A DNA stretch of 50,632 nt from Erysipelotrichaceae bacterium (GCA_022767445.1 JALENJ010000059.1:1-50632), one strand, 5' to 3'. Positions 1-9,226 are shown, counted from the first letter of the stretch. Made by a program: numbers and translations. Notes: a model not told the origin generated them from the sequence alone.

Positions 1-977
1 ATATCTCTCTTACCAATAGATGTACGTTCTCTAGACTTTCTTTCTGCCAAGAGGCCATTGAATCCCAGTAGAACATGCGTGTCCTACGTGTTCCATCTTC
101 ACGTATCTCAGCTTCTTCTGCTAGGACGAATTCACTTCCTCTGTCTGTTAATATGACCTCTACTTCCTTTTCAAACATCTCTTTTCCTAATATCTGTTCC
201 AACAATAAGATCCCATCCAATATATGTAAGGAGTCCTTTACTGTTTGATAGATACATATCAACAGGTCATACTGTCTGAATTTGAAGGTCTGTAGGGAAG
301 GACCGTTAGACACGTCGCTGTATACTGTAACCATCTCTACGACCTTGGCATTTGGATTCTTTTCCATGTATATCAAGAAGTCAGCGTACTTTCTTCCTAG
401 CAGGTATCGATTGTCTTTTTGATACGCCCACACCCTGGAAGACACCATTTTCGATATAGTTGTATATTGTCTTTTCTGATAGTTTGATCTCTCTGTGGCT
501 TTGAAGAATAGAGTAAATAGAGTGACCTCTCTTGAGCAGTGGTAATAATAGTTCACCGAGCTGCTTGATATCGTTTACTGTCGCATTGATACCTTCCCGT
601 GAAGATATAAGTGTCATCTGGTAGTCGTGCTGTGCATCAAGGGCAGAGTATCGATATTTGTCATAACGGCAGGAGCGATAGTTTCCACATCCATTACAAG
701 CTCCTGGTGACTTGTCCCTGCGAGTACATTTGAAAGGGATATAATTGATACAATCTAGAGTACACTGGTGTTCATGTTTACATCGTTTGTAGTTAGCACA
801 CTCTAGAGGCAGATTACATTTGTATGTAAGGGCACGATGGAGTTTGATTTCTTTTCCTATGGTTGATTTGTCTTTACCAAGGGTAGTTGCGATAGCTTGT
901 TTGGTAGAACCATTTTCGATACCAGTTTCGATGATCTGTCTATCTGAATAAGACATGTGCAAATTCTTCGTTAACAT
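1..977 (-). pseudogene. IS30-family transposase, broken and incomplete
   Basis: The start ATG at 977 has an AGGAGG box just upstream, which favours it over in-frame starts further out. The first about 198 residues carry the IS30-type N-terminal helix-turn-helix (DRQIIETGIENGSTKQAIA), a Cys-rich insert and the YNYIENGVFQGVGV segment that precedes the catalytic core. Reading then stops at 381. The homologous protein continues in another frame (RYLLGRKYADFLIYMEKNP, later LTDRGSEF) to the window edge, so roughly 25-30 residues and the frame were lost near 390-420. The first catalytic Asp, expected in a MDTV-type motif, reads MVTV. The familiar CDP and QKGSLEN motifs read YWDSMASWQKESLEN. I infer a dead transposase. 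The true 3' end lies outside the window. Confidence 0.88.
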
Positions 978-1040
978 AATGTTTTTCCTCCTAAAAACAC
1001 GAAGAATCAGCACTTATATTGAACTAAAAGTGTAAGAGTC

Positions 1041-1104
1041 AATTCAACTAGAATTTGGTAAACGATTAAATTCAACTTTCATACCGGGGAAGTGGAATTT
1101 AACT
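1041..1104. repeat. Three short AATTYAACT repeats beside the IS30 gene
   Basis: AATTCAACT occurs at 1041-1049 and 1069-1077, and AATTTAACT at 1096-1104, spaced 27-28 bases apart between the transposase start and the recX promoter. They may belong to the terminal region of the IS30 element. I could not fix the exact insertion-sequence end or a target duplication. No gene is visible between 978 and 1141. Confidence 0.4.
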
Positions 1105-1141
1105 TTTCACTTGAGGTGCTTTTTATTTTCGTGAGTGTTCG

Positions 1142-1170
1142 TTGTGATGGTATCTTGAAAATAGTATAAT
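1142..1170 (+). promoter_or_regulatory. Promoter of the recX operon
   Basis: TTGTGA at 1142-1147 and a perfect TATAAT at 1165-1170 are separated by 17 bases, about 40 bases before the recX start. This is a good housekeeping sigma-factor match. Confidence 0.65.
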
Positions 1171-1211
1171 GTACAAGCAGATGAAATCATTGTGCTAGGA
1201 AGGACGCATGG

Positions 1212-2069
1212 ATGGCTGATATCTTAGAAGAAATTAAACACGTAGAAAAACAGAATCATAATGAAATTACGCATGTACATGTACAACCAAAACATGCGAT
1301 CATCACAGTCCTTTTATCAAGTGGATATATCAAGAAGATAAAAGTATCCCTAGATGATTATGTACAATATCATCTACGTAAGGGTATAAAGATATCCAAT
1401 CAAGATTTAGATAACTTTGAGTTGCGCAATTATATTGATGAAATGTATCTAAAGTGCTTGCGTAAACTAGCGATGAAAGACCGTACGGTGTATGAGATTT
1501 GCAAGTGGTTAAAAGACAATAGTCCACTTGAAGAAGCTGAAATTCAACAAGTGATAGAAAAGTTGAAGTCCAATGGTTTCCTCGATGATGAAAAACTATG
1601 TAGAGAACAGATCATCAAGCTATCAAATAGCTTCTATGGTTCAAAACAAATCACAGAGAAACTCAAACAACGTGGTCTTAAAGAGACATTCATCCACCAG
1701 TATTTATCAGAAGCTAAAATCGATGAATTAGAGAATGCAAAGGACTACGCAAATAAGATTATCAAACAAAACTCAGCTATCTCAGTCAATAAATTTCGTA
1801 GTAAATTACAAAGCAAATTGATGTTACGGGGGTATCATAGAAGTATCATTGAACAAGTGATGGCGGATATTGATGTATCCAGTATTCAAGAGAAAGAACC
1901 AGATGTCATTGATAAAGTTATACAAAAATCATATAAACGATATCGCAGAAAATATGATGGGTATGCTTTAAAACAACGTATTCAACAGTATTGCATGTCA
2001 CAAGGATTTCCAAGTGATGTTATCAAAGATGCGTTAAATAGATTGGAGTTAGATTATGACGAAGATTAA
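1212..2069 (+). CDS. recX: RecX, regulator of RecA
   Basis: RecX proteins bind RecA filaments and modulate recombination and SOS induction. The product has 285 residues, typical for the long RecX of Bacillota (the proteobacterial form is about half this). The core shows the repeated three-helix RecX pattern, e.g. CLRKLAMKDRTVYEICKWL, then LKSNGFLDDEKLCREQI and ITEKLKQRGL. The ATG at 1208 runs into a stop after two codons, so the ATG at 1212 is the start, preceded by AGGAAGG. It is first in an operon: it overlaps yhaM by 14 bases, and murT and gatD follow with no gaps. The assignment rests on pattern and length. Confidence 0.9.
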   Translation: MADILEEIKHVEKQNHNEITHVHVQPKHAIITVLLSSGYIKKIKVSLDDYVQYHLRKGIKISNQDLDNFELRNYIDEMYLKCLRKLAMKDRTVYEICKWLKDNSPLEEAEIQQVIEKLKSNGFLDDEKLCREQIIKLSNSFYGSKQITEKLKQRGLKETFIHQYLSEAKIDELENAKDYANKIIKQNSAISVNKFRSKLQSKLMLRGYHRSIIEQVMADIDVSSIQEKEPDVIDKVIQKSYKRYRRKYDGYALKQRIQQYCMSQGFPSDVIKDALNRLELDYDED

Positions 2070-2997
2070 TGAATTAGAAGTAGGGAAAAGATATGTACTT
2101 CCTTTATTGATAAAGGATGTAAAAAATGGCACAACCAATAAGGGTGCCCAATACTTAAGCTTAGTTGTACAGGATAGCAGTGGTTTTATGGATGCTAAGT
2201 TTTGGGATGTGAAACAAGAGGATAAAGATGCGGTGAAAGTTGGTCATGTCCAAGAGGTCAGCTTTGAAGTTTTAGATTACAACAAGAATCTACAGTTAAG
2301 AATCAATCGCATTACACCAATCGATGAATCCCAGTTAAACATGAGTGAGTTTGTGATATCCAGTTCACAAAGCGAACAGGAAAGAAGAGATAAACTACAG
2401 GCAATCTTAAACTCCATTCATAACGATGTATATCGAACACTTGTGATGGGTATGTTAAAATATGTCGGCAGAAAATTTATCGATTATCCTGCTGCCTCAC
2501 AGATTCACCACAACTACTTAGGTGGTTTAAGTGAACACTCCATCAGTATGGTGGAAGTATGTCAGATGTTATGCAAGCACTATCCACAGCTTGACTATGA
2601 TTTACTTGTATCAGGTGCACTCATCCATGATATTGGTAAGACAAGTGAAATGAGTGGCGCAATCGCAACAGAGTACACACTAGAGGGTAAGCTTGAAGGT
2701 CATATCTCTATCGCCAATGGCTGGTTAACAGAAGTAGCTGCACAAGAACACCTTGAAGATAGAGAAGAGACAGTCTTATTACATCACATGATACTATCCC
2801 ATCATGGCAAGATGGAATTTGGCTCACCAGTAACTCCTCGCTTACAAGAGGCAGAAGTACTATATCTTGTGGATAATCTAGATGCTAGAATGAATATGTT
2901 AAAACAGGCACTCGATACCGTAAAACCTGGTAATTGGACAACGAAACTATTCGCTTTAGAGAATCGACAATTCTACAAGCCAAAGGGGAACCGGTAA
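2056..2997 (+). CDS. yhaM: 3'-5' exoribonuclease YhaM
   Basis: YhaM is a metal-dependent 3'-5' exonuclease acting on RNA and single-stranded DNA in Gram-positive bacteria. The 313-residue product has the usual length and order. An N-terminal OB-fold (residues about 10-90, with SGFMDAKFWDV) precedes an HD phosphohydrolase domain, with metal-ligand motifs HHNYLGGLSEHS, LIHDIGKTSE and HHMILSHHG, then VLYLVDNLDARMN. The ribosome site TTGGAG lies in the end of recX, and the gene overlaps recX by 14 bases. MurT begins one base after its stop, so the four genes are probably co-transcribed. Confidence 0.95.
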   Translation: MTKINELEVGKRYVLPLLIKDVKNGTTNKGAQYLSLVVQDSSGFMDAKFWDVKQEDKDAVKVGHVQEVSFEVLDYNKNLQLRINRITPIDESQLNMSEFVISSSQSEQERRDKLQAILNSIHNDVYRTLVMGMLKYVGRKFIDYPAASQIHHNYLGGLSEHSISMVEVCQMLCKHYPQLDYDLLVSGALIHDIGKTSEMSGAIATEYTLEGKLEGHISIANGWLTEVAAQEHLEDREETVLLHHMILSHHGKMEFGSPVTPRLQEAEVLYLVDNLDARMNMLKQALDTVKPGNWTTKLFALENRQFYKPKGNR

Positions 2998-2998
2998 G

Positions 2999-4309
2999 AT
3001 GGATTTACGATTACTGACAGTACAACTATCACACAAAGTACTAAGGGCTTTTGGTCGTGGTGGATCTATGCCTGGTAGACTCGCACTCAAGATGGATCCA
3101 ACATTTATCTCTAAGTTTCAAATGCCAAAAATTGTCATTCTTGTGACTGGTACAAATGGTAAGACAACAACATCCAATCTGATCGCAAGATCACTGGAAC
3201 AAGCTGGTTTAAAAGTGATTAACAATCACCGCGGTGATAACTTGAATGTTGGTATTGCGACATTATTAGCAGCCAACTCTGATGCAAATTTTTGTATTCA
3301 AGCAGATGCGGCAGTGATTGAAGTCGATGAGTTAACACTCTATCGCCAATTCAAAGCACTAAAGCCAACAGCACTTGTGGTCAATAACTTCTTCCGTGAT
3401 CAATTAGATCGCGCAGGAGAAATGGAAACCATCATCCGTAAGATACAAGAAGTCACACAAAATTTTACAGGTGATTTAATCCTGAATGGAGATGATCCAA
3501 ATGTTGTCCGCATTGGTGATACAGCTAGGAGTGCACAGGTTCATTACTTCTCTGTATGTAAGAATGCGGTATCCACAGATACAACCAACGAAGCTAGTGA
3601 AGGTAAGTTTTGTCCACGCTGTGGAAATCCTTTGATATATTCGTATTATCAATACTCTCATATCGGTAGATTTATCTGTAAACATGATAATTTTGGGGAT
3701 ATTACACCATATACCTATGTAGAGAGTATTGACTATCAAAATGAGACATTTACAGTGGATCATATCCAGTATCATTCATTCATGAATACCATCTATGCTA
3801 TCTATAACTGCTCTGCAGTCCTAACAGTGATGAAACTGTTAGGATTAGATACCAAGTACGCAAATGAGGTATTTACTAACTTTAAGATGAGTGAGGGAAG
3901 AAACGAAGTATTTGCCTTATCAAAACCATGCATTATTAACTTGGTGAAGAATCCAACAGGTGCAAATGAGGTCATGAAATATATCGTTGCACAACCAGGT
4001 GATAAGAATATCTGTATATTCTTAAATGACAATGCCCAAGATGGACACGACATCTCTTGGATATGGGATGCTCACTTTGAACGTCTAAATCAAAGTGATG
4101 TAAAGACAATCGTATGTTCTGGCTTACGTGCTTATGATATGGCACTACGTCTAAAGTATGAAGGTATGGAAGATCGTATCCAAGTCATTGAGGACAAAGA
4201 AAAAGCCATTCAATGGCTTGATCAAGCAAACATGAACTCCTATGTCATTGCGACTTATACCGCACTACATAGTGTGCGTGCAATCCTAGAGAAGGAGAGT
4301 ACAAAATGA
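2999..4309 (+). CDS. murT: Lipid II isoglutaminyl synthase, MurT subunit
   Basis: MurT with GatD amidates the alpha-carboxyl of D-glutamate in lipid II to D-isoglutamine on the cytoplasmic face of the membrane. The 436-residue product is a Mur-ligase relative with an ATP-binding loop GTNGKTTT at residues 51-58, the central segment with NNFFRDQLDRAGE, and a C-terminal DUF1727-type domain (NLVKNPTGANEV). The inserted zinc ribbon has CPRCGNP, but its second half reads ICKHDNFG, so the usual fourth Cys appears to be Asp. The last four bases overlap the gatD start (ATGA), which agrees with a tight two-subunit enzyme. Confidence 0.95.
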   Translation: MDLRLLTVQLSHKVLRAFGRGGSMPGRLALKMDPTFISKFQMPKIVILVTGTNGKTTTSNLIARSLEQAGLKVINNHRGDNLNVGIATLLAANSDANFCIQADAAVIEVDELTLYRQFKALKPTALVVNNFFRDQLDRAGEMETIIRKIQEVTQNFTGDLILNGDDPNVVRIGDTARSAQVHYFSVCKNAVSTDTTNEASEGKFCPRCGNPLIYSYYQYSHIGRFICKHDNFGDITPYTYVESIDYQNETFTVDHIQYHSFMNTIYAIYNCSAVLTVMKLLGLDTKYANEVFTNFKMSEGRNEVFALSKPCIINLVKNPTGANEVMKYIVAQPGDKNICIFLNDNAQDGHDISWIWDAHFERLNQSDVKTIVCSGLRAYDMALRLKYEGMEDRIQVIEDKEKAIQWLDQANMNSYVIATYTALHSVRAILEKESTK

Positions 4310-5043
4310 AGCTAAAGATATTATGGATGTATCACAATCTGATGGATTTATATGGTGATAAGGGAAACATAGAAGTTCTTCGCTATCGCGCAAGTAAACG
4401 AGGAATTGAAGTTGTTGTGGATACTTGTACGATTGGGGAAGAGAAAGATATCACAGACTATGATTTATTCTTTCTAGGTGGTGGTGCAGACCGTGAACAG
4501 ACACTGATCTATAAAGATCTATTACAACGTAAGCCACAGATACTACAAGCATTAGACAATGGTATTGCGTGCCTATTAATCTGTGGGGGATATCAACTGT
4601 TTGGTCAATACTATTTAGACCAAGATGGTAATCGTATTGATGGACTTGGTATCTATGACTACTATACAGAAAGTAGTGATCGTGATCATCGCTGTATTGG
4701 TAATATTGTAGTTGAGACTACAATACAAAACCAAACTATAACAGTCGTTGGTTTTGAAAACCATGGCGGTCAAACCAAGAATGTATCCACAGTCTTTGGT
4801 AAAGTTCTTTCTGGTCATGGAAATACTTTCCATGATGGAACAGAGGGATTCATGAATGATCAGACAATTGCGACTTACATGCATGGTCCACTGTTACCAA
4901 AGAATCCTATGATTGCGGATGAGGTCATTCGTCGTGCATTAAAGAAAAACTATGGTGATTTACAACTTGATCCACTCAATGATGAATTAGAGAATCAAGC
5001 ACACTATACAATGGTAAAACGTATCTTAAAGAAAAACTCTTAG
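4306..5043 (+). CDS. gatD: Lipid II isoglutaminyl synthase, glutaminase subunit GatD
   Basis: GatD is a class I (triad) glutamine amidotransferase that releases ammonia for MurT. The product has 245 residues. The nucleophile is Cys93 in LLICGGYQLFG, and the catalytic His is His193 in ATYMHGPLLPKNP, a motif typical of GatD/CobB-like amidotransferases. It overlaps murT by four bases and is last in the recX-yhaM-murT-gatD unit. A strong hairpin terminator includes its final codons. Confidence 0.96.
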   Translation: MKLKILWMYHNLMDLYGDKGNIEVLRYRASKRGIEVVVDTCTIGEEKDITDYDLFFLGGGADREQTLIYKDLLQRKPQILQALDNGIACLLICGGYQLFGQYYLDQDGNRIDGLGIYDYYTESSDRDHRCIGNIVVETTIQNQTITVVGFENHGGQTKNVSTVFGKVLSGHGNTFHDGTEGFMNDQTIATYMHGPLLPKNPMIADEVIRRALKKNYGDLQLDPLNDELENQAHYTMVKRILKKNS

Positions 5044-5066
5044 AACTTATTATTCTAAGAGTTTTT
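5032..5066. terminator. Intrinsic terminator after gatD, probably two-way
   Basis: A perfect 14-bp stem (5032-5045 pairing with 5053-5066) with a 7-base loop, with A and T runs at its two ends. It overlaps the gatD stop and sits 4 bases from the end of the convergent HIT gene, so it can serve both strands. Confidence 0.85.
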
Positions 5067-5069
5067 AGA

Positions 5070-5465
5070 TTACCCTTTTACTGTTTTGAGTACTTCATCC
5101 AAGTCTTGTGGCTTGGACTTTTCAAAAGTGAACTTACAAGCATCATCCTTGCTGTAGCGAGGGATGATATGGAAGTGAAGGTGTTGTACCGTTTGTCCAG
5201 CAACTTCACCACAGTTGTTTAGAACATTACATCCAGCAGCTTTTGTATTCTTTACAATCTGCTTAGCTAAAGTGGAAACTACACTTGCACATTGCTGGAT
5301 TGTTTCACTGTCTGCCTCGATGATATTCTCAACATGTTTTTTTGGCATCACGATGGTATGACCATAGGTGACTTGTGAGATATCTAGGATGGCGAGTACA
5401 TTGTCATCTTCATAGACGACTTTGGATGGGATTTGATGAGTGATGATATCACAGAATACACACAT
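5070..5465 (-). CDS. hit: HIT-family nucleotide-binding hydrolase
   Basis: HIT (histidine triad) proteins of the Hint branch hydrolyse nucleoside phosphoramidates and related nucleotides. The 131-residue product begins CVFCDIITHQIPSKVVYEDD, typical of the Gram-positive Hit proteins, and has the triad HLHFHI near residue 100. The start ATG at 5465 follows AGGAGGAAAAACT. It lies downstream of two PrsA-like foldase genes on the same strand. An intrinsic terminator 26 bases upstream means it is expressed either by read-through or from its own promoter, which I could not identify. Confidence 0.95.
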   Translation of the reverse strand: MCVFCDIITHQIPSKVVYEDDNVLAILDISQVTYGHTIVMPKKHVENIIEADSETIQQCASVVSTLAKQIVKNTKAAGCNVLNNCGEVAGQTVQHLHFHIIPRYSKDDACKFTFEKSKPQDLDEVLKTVKG

Positions 5466-5490
5466 AGTTTTTCCTCCTGTATTGTGTTTT

Positions 5491-5515
5491 AAAAAAGTCG
5501 CAGGTTGACTGCGAC
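5491..5515 (-). terminator. Terminator after the foldase pair
   Basis: On the minus strand GTCGCAG pairs with CTGCGAC (5497-5503 with 5509-5515, 5-base loop) and runs into six T (5496-5491). It lies one base past the lipoprotein stop and just before the HIT start. Confidence 0.85.
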
Positions 5516-5516
5516 A

Positions 5517-6398
5517 TTATTTCATATCTTGAACAAGATTATCTGGGTATTGATCCTTAACAGCATCATAGATTGTCTTGTCATAAATATGGAAGTTATG
5601 TTTCTTAAAGAAGTATGTCGTTGCGTCAGCTGAGATTTGTTTCACAGTTTGTACAGCTGTAACTACTTCATCTTTCATCTTCGAAGCATCATCCTCATCT
5701 ACCTTGATGACAAAGTAACTAGAACCATCACTCGAAGGGGATTCTGTCCAATCTTCATCCTTAGAATTTGATGTGATGATTGTACGTGCTAGTCCATCTA
5801 AGTCAGTGGATTCTGATGTATATAACGTAGAAGATGGAACTGTAGTCGCATTATGCGCTGCAGCGACTGCTACAAAATCAGTATTACCACCTTTTAGATC
5901 AGCGAGTGCCGCATCCGCATCACTTTGAGAGTTGAAAGTGATAATCGTAGCTTTAACTGGCTTATAAGTATCAACGATAGAATCGAAGTTTTCATCGATA
6001 TATTGCTTGGTTAATTCCTGTGCTTGTAAGCTAGGAATTAAATAATCATTGAGGTAAGTATCTTCATCTAGGTTATTGTTCTTTAAGTAAGAGGCGAATG
6101 TATCACCATATAAAGACTTATAACTATCTAGACTAGATTGTGCAGACTGTTTCATTTCATCTGTTACTTCAACTTCCGCAATTGCGATTGCTTTGTTTGC
6201 GTCGTTGATGACAGTTGTAGCACCTGCATTTTGTTTCATGAGTGTGAATACATCACCCTTGGTAACAGTCTTATTACCAACAGAGAAGATGACTTCACTG
6301 CTATCGTTTAGTTTCGCTACTGCATCTGAACAACCAGCTAAAGTAGCTAAGAGGGCAACTGTACCAACGAAACCAGCTAATTTCTTATAGTTTCTCAT
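5517..6398 (-). CDS. PrsA/SurA-like foldase lipoprotein
   Basis: The product has 293 residues. The N-terminus is a lipoprotein signal (positively charged RNYKK, hydrophobic GFVGTVALLATL, lipobox LAGC), so it should be anchored on the outer face of the membrane. The rest resembles the chaperone part of PrsA/SurA: helix-rich segment with VTDEMKQSAQSSLDSYKSLYG, then LKNNNLDEDTYLNDYLIPSLQAQ split across the core. A canonical parvulin domain is not clear, so it may act as a chaperone without proline isomerase activity. Its ATG shares a base with the stop of the upstream foldase gene (TAATG), indicating translational coupling. A GAGGG box lies upstream. Confidence 0.8.
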   Translation of the reverse strand: MRNYKKLAGFVGTVALLATLAGCSDAVAKLNDSSEVIFSVGNKTVTKGDVFTLMKQNAGATTVINDANKAIAIAEVEVTDEMKQSAQSSLDSYKSLYGDTFASYLKNNNLDEDTYLNDYLIPSLQAQELTKQYIDENFDSIVDTYKPVKATIITFNSQSDADAALADLKGGNTDFVAVAAAHNATTVPSSTLYTSESTDLDGLARTIITSNSKDEDWTESPSSDGSSYFVIKVDEDDASKMKDEVVTAVQTVKQISADATTYFFKKHNFHIYDKTIYDAVKDQYPDNLVQDMK

Positions 6399-7387
6399 TA
6401 CTTTGTTCCCTCACTTTCATCTGTACTTACACCGAGTGACTTCTTGATAGAGTTTTCTAATTCTGTGTTTCCCTTGAAGTCAACGCCTAACTCTTGTGCC
6501 TTATCCCATAAAGCTTTATCAGCTAATGAAGTATCGTAATTCTGTACAAGTGTTAGATATGGGTTATCATCACCAGATAGTTCTTCTAGTTTAGATTGTG
6601 TTGTCGCATTAGCGATAATCTTAAAGTATCCGAATGAAGAAGAGCGTACCCATTGGCTAACTTCACCTTCATTTAATGCAAGGGATGTCTCTAAGAATGT
6701 CGCATCTAATGTCGAAGTATTCTTATCAATGACGCCTAATAAACCACCGTTAACGGATGTTGATGTATCTTCACTATGTCTGCTTGCGACATCTGCAAAG
6801 GAATCGCCAGCAGCTAATTCATCATCAACAGCCTTCATGCGAGCTGCTTCATCTTCTGTAGGTTCAGCAGAAGGGTTTGTTGTATCTGTGAATTTAATCA
6901 AGATATAAGATATTTGACGAATCTTTAATTCATCAAAGTGCTTCTGTGCATATTCAGCTGTTAACTGATTGACTTTTTGTTGTTGGATTAAGTATTCCTC
7001 AAGATCTGTATAACCAGTAGCTGCTAAATCACTTTGAAGCTTTGTCTCATAGTTATTACCATAAGATGTACGGTAGTTAGAAATAATGGATTCTGCTTGT
7101 TTTGCGGCAGAGTCTTTAATTTCATTTGTTGTTGAGATGCTGGCATCCGCAACTGTACGTCTGAATAGTGCTAACTCAGCGGAACTTCCATTTGTCTTAA
7201 ACAATGTGTCATAGAATTCGGAAGCAGTTGTATCATTATCACCGATAGAATAAACTACATCCTCACCATTTACTTTTTTACCTTTTAGTTTTCCTTTATT
7301 GGTGTCGTAGATGTAGTATGTACTGATGACGATAAATATCGCTACTACTAACATTACGAACCAGTTCTTTTTCAAGAATTTGCCCAT
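6398..7387 (-). CDS. Membrane-anchored PrsA-like peptidyl-prolyl isomerase
   Basis: This 329-residue extracytoplasmic foldase has one N-terminal membrane segment (about residues 9-28, FVMLVVAIFIVISTYYIY) and no lipobox. A chaperone region follows, then a parvulin-type domain from about residue 160: RQISYILIKF, then GDSFADVASRHSEDTSTS, NGGLLGVI and NEGEVSQWV, the usual order for PpiC/PrsA. The start ATG at 7387 follows AGGAGGT. It is first in a unit with the lipoprotein paralogue. Two adjacent homologous foldases suggest an old duplication with a split of roles, which is inference. Confidence 0.85.
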   Translation of the reverse strand: MGKFLKKNWFVMLVVAIFIVISTYYIYDTNKGKLKGKKVNGEDVVYSIGDNDTTASEFYDTLFKTNGSSAELALFRRTVADASISTTNEIKDSAAKQAESIISNYRTSYGNNYETKLQSDLAATGYTDLEEYLIQQQKVNQLTAEYAQKHFDELKIRQISYILIKFTDTTNPSAEPTEDEAARMKAVDDELAAGDSFADVASRHSEDTSTSVNGGLLGVIDKNTSTLDATFLETSLALNEGEVSQWVRSSSFGYFKIIANATTQSKLEELSGDDNPYLTLVQNYDTSLADKALWDKAQELGVDFKGNTELENSIKKSLGVSTDESEGTK

Positions 7388-7423
7388 AATACCTCCTGTT
7401 TTTGGTATGAGAAACGCTTATTA

Positions 7424-7452
7424 ATTATAGTGTATCTATAGCTTAATTGCAA
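7424..7452 (-). promoter_or_regulatory. Promoter of the foldase genes
   Basis: On the minus strand TTGCAA (7452-7447), a 17-base spacer and a perfect TATAAT (7429-7424) lie about 37 bases before the start codon of the membrane-anchored foldase. Confidence 0.7.
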
Positions 7453-7589
7453 TTTAACCAAGCTGAAGTTTATGTGAAGGTAAGTACAATTTGATATAGA
7501 TATAGGCTTTTTCACAAGAAATGAGATAGTTAAACCACATGAATTGTGTACTTAATGTTACAATAAGGAACGGAAATGAAGGTGATTGT

Positions 7590-8426
7590 GTGAGAACTTT
7601 AGAGATAAAAGACCTCCATGTATCGGTGGAGGATAAAGAAATTTTGAAAGGTGTTAACCTCACAATAGGAGAAAATGAGGTACATGCTTTGATGGGTCCT
7701 AACGGAAATGGTAAGTCAACATTATTGGCTGCGATTATGGGTAATCCTGTATATACCGTTACACAAGGATCAATCATATATGATGGTAATGATGTATTGG
7801 CTATGCCTGTTAATGAGCGCAGTGTGGCAGGTCTATTTTTAGCCATGCAGTATCCACAAGAGATTCCAGGTGTTACAAACAGTGACTTCTTACGTGCTGC
7901 GATGAATGTACGTAGGGAATCTCCAGTACCTCTGTTTACTTTTATCAAGTCCATGGAAAAGACGATCCAAGACTTACAGATGAAAGAAGATTTAGCACAT
8001 CGTTTCTTAAACGAAGGTTTCTCAGGTGGTGAAAAGAAACGTAATGAAATCGTACAGATGGAGATGTTAAGACCTTCCCTTGCGATGCTTGATGAGATAG
8101 ACTCAGGACTTGATGTCGATGCGATGCATATCGTCGCAAATGCGATTAACAATCTTCGTCAAGAAACAAAGATGTCATTGATGATTGTCTCCCATTACGA
8201 AAGATTCTTTGAACTCATTGAACCACAATATACACACGTATTAGTGGATGGAAAAGTTGTACTAGAAGGTGATGGTCAATTGGCACGTAAGATTGATAGT
8301 GAAGGTTATGATTGGATCTATGATGAATACGGCATTGAAGCACCTAAGGAAAAGCAGAAGAATAAGCGTGTCACAAATACGATTGGCACTTGTGCAGTAC
8401 GTACTGCAGCAGAGGCTAAAAAATAA
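7590..8426 (+). CDS. sufC: SufC, ATPase of the SufBCD Fe-S scaffold
   Basis: SufC is the ABC-type ATPase that drives cluster assembly on SufB/SufD. I start it at GTG 7590 (MRTLEIKDLHV), which has GAAGGTG upstream and gives the standard N-terminus. An in-frame ATG at 7539 adds 17 unusual residues and has no ribosome site. Walker A is GPNGNGKST at about residues 36-44, the ABC signature is FSGGEKKR, Walker B is LAMLDEIDSGLD, and the switch His is in IVSHYERFF. The C-terminal tail after DWIYDEYGIE is Lys-rich. It heads the sufCDSUB operon and touches sufD. Confidence 0.95.
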   Translation: MRTLEIKDLHVSVEDKEILKGVNLTIGENEVHALMGPNGNGKSTLLAAIMGNPVYTVTQGSIIYDGNDVLAMPVNERSVAGLFLAMQYPQEIPGVTNSDFLRAAMNVRRESPVPLFTFIKSMEKTIQDLQMKEDLAHRFLNEGFSGGEKKRNEIVQMEMLRPSLAMLDEIDSGLDVDAMHIVANAINNLRQETKMSLMIVSHYERFFELIEPQYTHVLVDGKVVLEGDGQLARKIDSEGYDWIYDEYGIEAPKEKQKNKRVTNTIGTCAVRTAAEAKK

Positions 8427-9226
8427 TGGATACGATTCACATGAATACGGATATTCAACTATCACAGGGTTTTAGTCAATATGTGATTGATACACATCGT
8501 GATATTGAATTAACTTTTAGTGCCGATGCTGGCGAATACGAAGTTTTTGTACGTATTGTAAATGCAGGTAAACTACGTATTCGTACATTTGCGTATGAAG
8601 ATGCGCATGTTAAATATTTATTCTGGAATGATATGAATCATGCATGTGATGTGGATGAAACACATGAGGTATTACGCAATGCAAATGTAGAGGTAGCACA
8701 TGCGGAAATTAACCCATATGCAGTAAAGAGAAATACTTATATGGCATTGCGTGATACAGGTGCGATTGGTCATTTGGTTTCTTCTTCTTTAGTAGCTAGT
8801 GATAAGAACTATACGCAGAATGTTGTCAATTTTGCCAAGCATACAACAGGGCTGATTGATAACTTTGCGGTTGTACTAAAGGGTGGAAAGTTATATGTAG
8901 ATGCCATTGGCAAAATTGTAAAGGGTGCCTCACGTTCTGAAAGTCATCAAAAATCACGTGTGATGTGTTTTGATGATGGACAAAGTTCTACCGTGATTCC
9001 TGAGTTATTGATCGATGAAAACGATGTACAAGCAAGCCATGCATTAACAATTGGTCGTATCGATCGCGAGCAGTTATACTACTTGCAATCAAGGGGATTA
9101 GATCAACGTCAATGTACTTCATTGATTAGTGCAGGCTATATGTATCCAATTACTGTGTTCTTAAGTGATGAAAAGCTACAGGAACAACTACATGCGGAAA
9201 TGGAGGCGAAGTTAATTAACTTATGA
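8426..9226 (+). CDS. sufD: SufD, Fe-S scaffold subunit
   Basis: SufD forms the SufBC2D complex that assembles iron-sulfur clusters. The product is 266 residues, short for SufD (often 350-440), with the reduced part mostly N-terminal. The conserved beta-helix core is present: YTQNVVNFAKHTTGLIDNFA, FDDGQSSTVIPELLIDENDV and ASHALTIGRIDREQLYYLQS, ending in SRGLDQRQCTSLISAGY. The last pattern is shared with SufB, which confirms the family. It begins on the sufC stop (TAATG), and sufS overlaps its end by 4 bases. Confidence 0.9.
   Translation: MDTIHMNTDIQLSQGFSQYVIDTHRDIELTFSADAGEYEVFVRIVNAGKLRIRTFAYEDAHVKYLFWNDMNHACDVDETHEVLRNANVEVAHAEINPYAVKRNTYMALRDTGAIGHLVSSSLVASDKNYTQNVVNFAKHTTGLIDNFAVVLKGGKLYVDAIGKIVKGASRSESHQKSRVMCFDDGQSSTVIPELLIDENDVQASHALTIGRIDREQLYYLQSRGLDQRQCTSLISAGYMYPITVFLSDEKLQEQLHAEMEAKLINL

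Noticed and set aside
7400-7420. cre site before the foldase genes
   Set aside because: AAGCGTTT is present, but several fixed cre positions are wrong on both sides.
7454-8152. Long minus-strand open frame across sufC
   Set aside because: It lies antisense to sufC, whose ABC motifs are unmistakable. The translated sequence resembles no family and has no ribosome site.
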